Assembly (NCBI GenBank): GCA_046349315.1
Contig: JAXMCQ010000003.1
Coordinates: 230,456-294,455 of the forward strand
From: JAEUMG01 sp046349315
GTDB lineage: Bacteria > Pseudomonadota > Alphaproteobacteria > Rhizobiales > Aestuariivirgaceae
Direction: 5' to 3'
Length of the DNA stretch: 64,000 bases
In this document: in pieces, positions 59,011 through 64,000 of the stretch
Numbering within the stretch: position 1 is the first letter of the stretch
How the letters are laid out: each line of letters starts with the position of its first letter
Translations under genes and position numbers: made by a program
The notes under the pieces: generated by a model
Told to the model about the DNA's origin: nothing
Seen by the model: only the letters and a program-made list of their open reading frames with translations
Database searches by the model: none

Positions 59011-59050
59011 AAAAAGGAAAAGCCTGCCAACCCATTGGATTGACAGGCTT
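59011..59050 (-). terminator. Terminator of the initiator tRNA gene
   Basis: AAGCCTGCCAA (59020-59030) and TTGACAGGCTT (59040-59050) form a stem with a 9-nt loop; on the minus strand the stem is followed by TTTTCCTTTTT. It sits 5 nt past the tRNA 3' end. Confidence 0.85.
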
Positions 59051-59054
59051 AATT

Positions 59055-59131
<77 letters not shown>

Positions 59132-59279
59132 TCGATGCGGCGTTTAGATAGCAACCCACCCCCGGCTTGTACACCCCTGATGCATAATAAATTGACATGC
59201 CAATGACGGCGAAGGTGCCCCCTGTTGATTATGACAATACATCCCGCAAACCTGTTGCTGGCGAACACGAGGGGGCTCG

Positions 59280-60188
59280 GTGGCATCGATCAATGGTCAG
59301 GTGCCGGCAGGCGAGGCGTTGCGCCGTCTCGCGCGCAGTCAGCTTGCGCAATTGGCGAAAGAACTGGCTGCCGCTGAGAAAGGCGGAAATGCACATCCCT
59401 CCCGCAAGCGATTGAAATTCCTGCGGAGCTTGATGCGTTTGATCCGCCCCGCAATTGGCGAGGAGGCTTTCCAAGCTGCCAACGGCCACTTGCGTGCAGC
59501 CGCGATGCAGCTTGCGCTCAAGCGACATGGCGAGGCCATGGTCGAGGCGGTTGCCAAACTGCGCAAGCAGGCCGATGGCCAAGACGCAATCATGGCGGAG
59601 CTTGAGGCGGCTGCCCTAGCTCATGCGAGCGCCGCGGAAGCCGCCCACGCCGAAAGCCTTGCGGTGGCACGCCTTGAGATCGAAGCTGTCCGCGCCTCAG
59701 TCGGGACCTGGATGCTCCCCAAGCGCGACAGGCGCTTCTTTCTTGACGGCATCGAGCGCTGCTATGCGCGCGCCCGCAAGCTGCTTGGCGAAGGGCTTAG
59801 AACCGGTAAAACGGTAACGCTGCACGAGGCCCGAAAATCGGTCATCCATCACCTCCACCATCTCGAAATTCTCGAACCCGTCTGGCCCCGCATGATCAAG
59901 GCCTGGTGCGAAGAATTGGGGCGGCTGCGCGAGTCGCTCGGGGATCTTAATGATCTCGACGAGTTGGAGGCCGAAATGTCGAAGCCCGAAAGCCCCTTCG
60001 GCAAGATTGCATCCCTTGAAGCCGCCCGCGATGCAATTGCCGCGCGCCGGCTTCGCCTGAACGACCGCATCCGCAAGCGTACCGAGCAATTATTTGCCGA
60101 ACGCCCGCGTTCGCTCTCTCGACGCATGGATCAATTGTGGTCTTCCTGGGAAAAGCGCCAGATCACGGCACCCGATCAAGCAAACTAG
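59280..60188 (+). CDS. CHAD domain protein
   Basis: The protein has 302 residues from a GTG at 59280 with GAGGGGG about 8 nt upstream. It is a helix-rich CHAD (conserved histidine alpha-helical) domain: KRLKFLRSLMRLIRP, LKRHGEAMVEAVAKL, LHEARKSVIHHLHHLEIL and LGDLNDLDELEAEMS. CHAD proteins bind polyphosphate granules through basic, His-rich helices, often beside or fused to CYTH domains; no CYTH partner is seen here. The terminal region is Arg-rich. Confidence 0.9.
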   Translation: MASINGQVPAGEALRRLARSQLAQLAKELAAAEKGGNAHPSRKRLKFLRSLMRLIRPAIGEEAFQAANGHLRAAAMQLALKRHGEAMVEAVAKLRKQADGQDAIMAELEAAALAHASAAEAAHAESLAVARLEIEAVRASVGTWMLPKRDRRFFLDGIERCYARARKLLGEGLRTGKTVTLHEARKSVIHHLHHLEILEPVWPRMIKAWCEELGRLRESLGDLNDLDELEAEMSKPESPFGKIASLEAARDAIAARRLRLNDRIRKRTEQLFAERPRSLSRRMDQLWSSWEKRQITAPDQAN

Positions 60189-60296
60189 CCGGCTGGCACA
60201 GAGCGGCGCTGCACGGAACGCATCGATTGCCGCATTGTGGCATGCGAAACCGCCCACTATGGTGCCGCCGGCAATGATCAATCCCCGTCTCCAATC

Positions 60297-61448
60297 GTGA
60301 CTCCGCGTTCGGTCATAACGCTGGTTTTCTTTGCCTTTGGCGCAGCGCTTGGCACCTGGGCCGGTGCCGTACCGCAAATCACCCGCAACGCCGGCGTCGA
60401 CGACATGGCGCTGGGACTTGGGTTGACCGCTTACACAATTACCTATGTTCTTGCGATGGCACTCGGCCCGCGCCTGGCGCGGTGGACGACCAATCGCGCG
60501 ATCCTCCTCACCATGCTGCCGCTGCTCGGCGTCGCTGTCGTCGCGCTCTCGTTCAGCGCCGCGCCTGCCTTCTTCTTCGTCTCACTCGTCGTGTTCGGCG
60601 CCATCCTAGGCCTGACCGATCTGTTCATGAATGCCGAAGCAAGCGCGATCGAAACCGATCTAGGAAAGCCGGTCTTCGCCTCCTTCCATGGCAGCGCCTC
60701 TGCAGGCGTGGCGAGTTCTGCGATCCTCGCAAGCCTTATTGCGACCTGGGCACATCCGTGGCTGGCGGGAGTGCTGTCTGCTGTCCTCCTTCTGATCGCT
60801 GCGGTCTGCGTGCATCGTTGGCTCCCGGCCAGGCGCCCCGCGCTTGTGACACACGCTTTGGTGGACTCCTCCGCGATTGATGTATTTCCCTTTACGCTGT
60901 TGGGAATGGCCGCTGGCCTCGTCATCGCCGGCGAAACCACGGCGATCATGTGGTCGGCCAAGCTCCTAGATCAGCAGGCAGCGTCGCTCGCCGCAATCGC
61001 CGGCATCGGCGTTGCCTTTTTCGGCCTCTGCCATTCGGCGATCCGTTTCATGGGCGATCGCAGCCGCGCTCGCTTCGGCGATATGCCCTTGATGCTGGGC
61101 TCGCTCGTCATCGCTACGACTGGGTTTGCAGCAATCGGTCTCTCGCAGAATTTTGCGACGAGCGTTGCAGCCTTCGCGATCGTCGGTTTCGGCACGGCCT
61201 GCGTCATCCCCTGTATTTTCGCGCTCGCCGGCCGGCTCACGGCAACCAATCGTGCCAAGGGCATCGGCTTTATCTCGCTGGTCGCCGGTATTCCGCGGAC
61301 ATTGGCGCCATGGCTCTTCGGCTGGCTCGCTGAAACCCAGTCGACCAGTTTCGCATTCGCGATGTGCGCGCTCGGCATGGTCGCGGCGCTCATCTGTATC
61401 ATCCTCATCCGCAAGCTTCTGGCGCCGGCACCCGCCTCGGCCGGCTGA
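60297..61448 (+). CDS. MFS transporter
   Basis: The protein has 383 residues from a GTG at 60297; a GTG at 60237 would add 20 residues with little support. Twelve membrane helices are visible, from SVITLVFFAFGAALGTWAGA to MVAALICIILIRKLL. Family motif A-like positions include GPRLARWTTNRAIL. The pattern fits the YbjJ-like small MFS subgroup. Substrate unknown. It is the last plus-strand protein gene before the Y RNA array. Confidence 0.85.
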   Translation: MTPRSVITLVFFAFGAALGTWAGAVPQITRNAGVDDMALGLGLTAYTITYVLAMALGPRLARWTTNRAILLTMLPLLGVAVVALSFSAAPAFFFVSLVVFGAILGLTDLFMNAEASAIETDLGKPVFASFHGSASAGVASSAILASLIATWAHPWLAGVLSAVLLLIAAVCVHRWLPARRPALVTHALVDSSAIDVFPFTLLGMAAGLVIAGETTAIMWSAKLLDQQAASLAAIAGIGVAFFGLCHSAIRFMGDRSRARFGDMPLMLGSLVIATTGFAAIGLSQNFATSVAAFAIVGFGTACVIPCIFALAGRLTATNRAKGIGFISLVAGIPRTLAPWLFGWLAETQSTSFAFAMCALGMVAALICIILIRKLLAPAPASAG

Positions 61449-61936
61449 GCCTTCTCGAAAATTTTCCGAGATGATACTTGACAGGCCCTGCCGTATGCCT
61501 TACCAGCGCGCCCCACGACGGGTGAAGTAACGCCCCTCGCATTGTGAGCCGGAAGATGACGAAAGTTGAAACCAATCTCGCGAATATCGGAAGCGGCCTG
61601 GCGCCGTCCGATTTCGCTCGCCCGGCTTACGGAGGCGGCCAGTAGAACTGGCCAACGGTCGCATCCCGACCCCTCCTGAGCCGCCGCTCGGAGGGGTTTA
61701 TCATTTCTGGAAACACTTCCGCGCATTTTTTGGAACGCCCGACACGTGTCGGGACGAGAGACCCGGATCTCGGATTGGTCTCATGCGAGGAGCATGTGCC
61801 ATCGAAGCGCGGGGCCCGCCCGAGGGAACGGCGCAGCATCGATGCTGCGGTCCACCGACGGCGGGGCGGATTGTCGATCCGCTTCGACGGCGCGCTATTC
61901 CCACAGCGCCGTGACGAATATTGATTCGTATATCAG
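61449..61936. other. Hairpin-rich non-coding region before the Y RNA array
   Basis: About 490 bp with no convincing gene. It contains a possible -35 (TTGACA, 61478-61483); ATCGGA/TCCGAT enclosing a hairpin (61585-61612); GGCCAGT/ACTGGCC (61637-61653); a terminator-like stem (61670-61696); the perfect palindrome CCCGACACGTGTCGGG (61739-61754); GAGACC/GGTCTC (61763 on); CATGC/GCATG; an 18-bp palindrome CGCAGCATCGATGCTGCG (61832-61849); GCGGAT/ATCCGC (61866-61882); and ACGGCGC/GCGCCGT (61887-61912). Such density suggests one or more structured RNAs. Confidence 0.6.
61669..61699 (+). terminator. Terminator-like stem-loop
   Basis: CCCCTCC (61670-61676), a bulged T, GAGC, then GCTC and GGAGGGG (61690-61696): an 11-bp stem with a 4-nt loop, followed by TTTA. 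Confidence 0.6.
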
Positions 61937-62003
61937 TTCAGGTGGTGAAGGGCTCCGGATACTTCGTTAAGGTCGATCCCGGAACTCACCCTGTTCCCCT
62001 GAA
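61937..62003 (+). ncRNA. Y RNA-like unit 1 (short, no tRNA module)
   Basis: The outer helix TTCAGG (61937-61942)/CCTGAA (61998-62003) is 6 bp and perfect. Next come GGTG/CACC and the shared 5' box GGTGGTGAAG (61941-61950), with the common 3' strand CACCCTGTTCCCC. An inner CCGG/CCGG pair closes a loop containing ATACTTCG, a motif seen in all units. The unit is only 67 nt, so it is a bare Ro-binding-type stem-loop without a tRNA mimic. Confidence 0.55.
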
Positions 62004-62028
62004 ATGCGCCCGCCATTCTGCGGGCAGA

Positions 62029-62188
62029 CTGCTGGTGGTGAAGACCATGGTTACTTCGCGCCCACACCTGATGCCTAACCGTGCCGTGGAGTTCATCTTG
62101 CGAAGATGAGCGAGACGCGGGTTCGGTTTCCTCCCAGGAGGGAATTCGCGGTGGCGTCAAGGTTCCGTGATCGAATGTTCCCCGGCAG
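62029..62188 (+). ncRNA. Y RNA-like unit 2 (divergent)
   Basis: The outer helix CTGCTGG (62029-62035)/CCGGCAG (62182-62188) pairs over 7 bp with one G-U. It has the 5' box GGTGGTGAAGACC, then TTACTTCG, and the 3' strand TCGAATGTTCCCC where the other units have TCGCC. Instead of a clear tRNA module it holds TTCATCTT/AAGATGAG (hairpin) and GACGC/GCGTC enclosing TTTCCTCC/GGAGGGAA. Either a different fold or a decaying copy. Confidence 0.45.
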
Positions 62189-62197
62189 CCAGATTGT

Positions 62198-62228
62198 CCT
62201 TACCCATCGCCGAAAGGCGATAGGTAGG
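62198..62228 (+). other. GAAA-capped linker hairpin before unit 3
   Basis: CCTTACCCATCGCC and GGCGATAGGTAGG pair over about 12 bp around a GAAA loop (62212-62215). A second linker hairpin, GCCCGC/GCGGGC (62008-62025), separates units 1 and 2. They may be processing signals for a multi-unit transcript. Confidence 0.5.
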
Positions 62229-62364
62229 CGGTGGTGAAGACGTCTGATACTTCGGTTAGAGCGCCGCGAGCAATCGTGGAGGTCGTGAGTTCAACTCTCA
62301 CCGGCCGCAAGGCCGTAGCTCAGTTATTGCCCTCAGGGCGGTTCAGCGTCGCCAGTTCCCCGCC
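62227..62364 (+). ncRNA. Y RNA-like unit 3 with permuted tRNA module
   Basis: 138 nt. The outer helix is GGCGG (62227-62231)/CCGCC (62360-62364). Inner helix: GGTG, AAG bulge, ACG, T bulge, CTGA pairing with TCAG-CGT-CGCC. Then a T-arm (GTGAG-TTCAACT-CTCAC, 62285-62301), acceptor-like stem CGGCC-GCAA-GGCCG (62302-62315) capped by a GNRA loop, and a D-arm-like TAGCTCAGTTA. T-arm before D-arm, joined through a closed acceptor hairpin, is the circularly permuted layout of bacterial YrlA RNAs. Confidence 0.78.
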
Positions 62365-62378
62365 AACTCCATTCGTAA

Positions 62379-62506
62379 GGTCCGTGGTGAAGATGTCTGT
62401 TACATCGTCTGTCACACGGGAGGTCGCGGGTTCGAATCCCGCCGGGCGAGAAATGCGCCCGTAGCTCAGCGGTAGAGCGCCATACAGCATCGCCTGTTCC
62501 CGGATC
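62379..62506 (+). ncRNA. Y RNA-like unit 4 with permuted tRNA module
   Basis: 128 nt. The outer helix is GGTCC (62379-62383)/GGATC (62502-62506). Inner helix: GGTG, AAG bulge, ATG, T bulge, CTGT pairing with ACAG-CAT-CGCC. T-arm GCGGG-TTCGAAT-CCCGC (62426-62442), acceptor CGGGCG/CGCCCG (62443-62448, 62456-62461) closed by AGAAATG, and a full D-arm GCTC-AGCGGTA-GAGC (62464-62478). The T and D arms are near-perfect tRNA copies, but in reversed order. Confidence 0.82.
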
Positions 62507-62515
62507 GAACGAAAA

Positions 62516-62658
62516 CGCCGGTGGTGAAGAGAACTGTTACTTCGGGATCGCAGGACGGAGGTTCGATTCCTCCCCAACGGCCGCAGGCCGATTGTAGCTC
62601 AGTGGCAGAGCATGCGGCGCCCCGCAAGGGCGGTTGCAGTCTCGCCTATTCCCCGGCG
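62516..62658 (+). ncRNA. Y RNA-like unit 5 with permuted tRNA module
   Basis: 143 nt. The outer helix is CGCCGG (62516-62521)/CCGGCG (62653-62658). Inner helix: GGTG, AAG bulge, AGA, A bulge, CTGT pairing with GCAG-TCT-CGCC. T-arm GGAGG-TTCGATT-CCTCC (62557-62573), acceptor CAACGGCC/GGCCGATTG (62575-62582, 62586-62594) closed by GCA, D-arm GCTC-AGTGGCA-GAGC (62597-62611), then an extra CGCCC/GGGCG hairpin. It ends 41 nt before the rsr ATG. Confidence 0.82.
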
Positions 62659-62699
62659 GCTTTCCTTGGCTACTATCAACACACAGAGAGGAGGTTTGC

Positions 62700-64000
62700 A
62701 TGATCAAGCTCAACAAGCTCGTGCGCGTTTTCACTCATGAAGGCGGCCGGGCGCGCCGCTTTACGCCCGAACAGGAGCTGAAGCGTACCGTGATGAACTG
62801 CCTCCTCTGGGAGGATCAGTTCTACGAGGATGGCGTCTCGATCGCCGATCGATTCGCCAAGCTCGTGCCCTTAGTCCCGGCCGAGACCTGTGCCGCGATC
62901 GCCATTGAGGCGCGCGAGGCGATGAAGCTTCGGCACGCTCCGCTTTTGCTCGTGCGCGAGATGGCGCGGCACGATCCGCACCGCAAGCTCGTCGCCGACA
63001 CGCTTGCCAGGATCGTCCAGCGCCCCGATGAGTTGACCGAGTTCCTTGCCATCTACTGGAAGGATGCGCTCGGCCCGCTTCAGCAGCGCAAGAAGCAGCC
63101 CGTCTCGGCGCAGGCCAAGAAGGGTCTCGCCAAGGCCTTGACCAAGTTCGACGCCTATCAGCTCGCGAAGTATGACCGCGACGGCGCGGTGCGGATCAGG
63201 GACGTCTTGTTCCTCACCCACGCCAAGCCGAAGGACAAGGATCAGGCGAAGATCTGGAAGCAGCTCGTCGACGGAAAATTGCCCTCTCCCGACACCTGGG
63301 AGGTGGCGCTTTCTGCCGGCAAGGACAAGCGCGCGGCCTTCGAGCACTTGATCGCCGAGAAGAAGCTCGGCGGCCTGGCGCTCTTGCGGAACCTCCGGCT
63401 CATGCAGAAGGAGGGAGTTCCGCGTGAGACCATCGCCGCTGCGATCGATGCCATGCGCACCGATCGCATCCTTCCGTTCCGATTCGTGACTGCGGCGCGC
63501 TATGCACCCGATTTCGAGCCGGAGTTGGAGGCGGCGATGCTCAAGTCGATCGCCGGTCACGCGAAGCTCGCCGGCAAGACGCGCTTGCTGATCGACGTGT
63601 CGGGATCGATGGATGCATCCTTGTCGTCGCAGTCGGAGATGACGCGTCTCGAGGCTGCGTGCGGCCTGGCGATCCTCGCGCGCGAAGTCTGCGCGAGCGT
63701 CGAGATCTTCACCTTCTCCAACGAGGTGAAGAAGGTGCCCGCACGCCGCGGTTTTGCTCTTCGCGATGCAATCGTGTCGAGCCAGCCGCATGGCGGGACC
63801 TATCTCGGCAAGGCTGTGAGCGAGATCGCCGCCAAGGATGTCCGGCTGATCGTCTTCACCGACGAGCAGTCGCATGACCAGGTCCCCGCGCCCAAGGGCG
63901 TTGGCTACATGATCAATGTGGCCTCCTACCAGCATGGCGTGGGATCCGGCCCCTGGCGGCGTGTCGACGGCTTCTCAGAGGCGGTGATCGCGTGGATTGC
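62700..64000 (+). CDS. rsr: Ro60-family (TROVE and vWA) RNA-binding protein, 3' end beyond window
   Basis: At least 433 residues from the ATG at 62700 (AGGAGG, 5 nt spacing). The N-terminal TROVE domain, a ring of HEAT-like helical repeats (about 1-290; NCLLWEDQFYEDGVSIADRF, APLLLVREMARHDPHRK, LGGLALLRNLRLM), is followed by a von Willebrand A domain with a MIDAS motif, DVSGSM (Asp299, Ser301, Ser303). VASYQHGVGSGPWRRVDGFS is the family's end region, so little is missing. Ro proteins bind Y RNAs on the ring surface and misfolded RNAs in the ring, and act with PNPase in RNA decay or rRNA maturation. The five Y-like units lie directly upstream. Confidence 0.93.
   Translation, partial: MIKLNKLVRVFTHEGGRARRFTPEQELKRTVMNCLLWEDQFYEDGVSIADRFAKLVPLVPAETCAAIAIEAREAMKLRHAPLLLVREMARHDPHRKLVADTLARIVQRPDELTEFLAIYWKDALGPLQQRKKQPVSAQAKKGLAKALTKFDAYQLAKYDRDGAVRIRDVLFLTHAKPKDKDQAKIWKQLVDGKLPSPDTWEVALSAGKDKRAAFEHLIAEKKLGGLALLRNLRLMQKEGVPRETIAAAIDAMRTDRILPFRFVTAARYAPDFEPELEAAMLKSIAGHAKLAGKTRLLIDVSGSMDASLSSQSEMTRLEAACGLAILAREVCASVEIFTFSNEVKKVPARRGFALRDAIVSSQPHGGTYLGKAVSEIAAKDVRLIVFTDEQSHDQVPAPKGVGYMINVASYQHGVGSGPWRRVDGFSEAVIAWI

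Noticed and set aside
62231..62577. Short open frames on both strands across the Y RNA array
   Set aside because: They cross T-arms and hairpins with tRNA-like protein strings (for example GFEP/FEPATSR), have no ribosome sites and no family match.
62285..62611. Ordinary tRNA genes in the array (GCTCAG D-arm and TTCGAAT T-arm matches)
   Set aside because: The arms occur in the wrong order, with a closed acceptor hairpin between T- and D-arm and no anticodon arm, so no linear cloverleaf forms.
61937..62658. CRISPR array, because GGTGGTGAAG recurs five times
   Set aside because: Repeats are only about 10 nt, spacing is irregular (93-196 nt), spacers have internal structure, and no cas genes are present.
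62700..64000. Possible Rtc RNA-repair operon (rtcBA) with rsr
   Set aside because: Plausible from known Rsr-Rtc operons, but no rtc gene is in the window; the downstream sequence is not available.

Overview
The window is a GC-rich chromosomal segment of an alphaproteobacterium, most likely Hyphomicrobiales (Rhizobiales). The evidence is a ROSE-like leader on hsp20, an FtcR-type flagellar regulator, a fused IorAB, an alphaproteobacterial Zur box, and dispersed palindromic repeats of the kind common in this order. Exact genus cannot be read from the sequence.

Layout. 1-2.6 kb: alpha/beta hydrolase (cut by the window edge), two small secreted proteins sharing a C-terminal module, and a heat-inducible hsp20. 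2.6-10.9 kb: threonine aldolase, then gltB, a glutathione S-transferase and gltD. 10.8-24.8 kb: envelope and housekeeping genes (PhyH-like dioxygenase, DUF459 hydrolase, lytic transglycosylase, galE, galU, carbonic anhydrase, outer-membrane barrel, kdsD/kpsF, SPFH-NfeD pair, hemH, a PAS histidine kinase, an agmatinase-like ureohydrolase). 24.8-33.9 kb: fused indolepyruvate oxidoreductase, ChrA, acyl-CoA dehydrogenase with an SDR, a class I glutamine amidotransferase-type hydrolase, a GIY-YIG protein and a haloacid dehalogenase. 33.9-42.1 kb: a cobalt-type nitrile hydratase operon with two beta-subunit genes, ccdA, a 2-kb decayed island between perfect 38-bp direct repeats, then a Zur-box-controlled znuA-DUF1007-NicO metal cluster. 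42.2-56.4 kb: tspO, a metF-like gene and an amine/amino-acid catabolic region with two glutamine-synthetase-like ligases, a permease, an N-formylglutamate amidohydrolase-like protein, an RpiR regulator, a BetA-like dehydrogenase, two aminotransferases and a thiolase. 56.4-61.4 kb: UPF0114 protein, proline-racemase-family protein, ftcR, initiator tRNA, CHAD protein and an MFS transporter.

The most striking part is 61.45-64.0 kb. It contains a bacterial Ro60 orthologue (rsr, TROVE/vWA protein) that runs off the right edge. Ahead of it is a tandem array of RNA units that look like bacterial Y RNAs (YrlA type). Three units (62227-62364, 62379-62506, 62516-62658) carry a circularly permuted tRNA mimic: a T-arm, an acceptor-like hairpin closed by a short loop, then a D-arm. 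Each is joined to a bulged helix whose base pairs covary between the units. Two further units (61937-62003, 62029-62188) keep the same 5' box and outer helix but lack a recognisable tRNA module. The 490 bp before the array is also full of hairpins. A Ro protein preceded by up to five short-spaced Y-like RNAs is the best candidate here for a little-described system.

Limits: all calls come from reading the sequence and from knowledge of the families; no database search or folding program was run.
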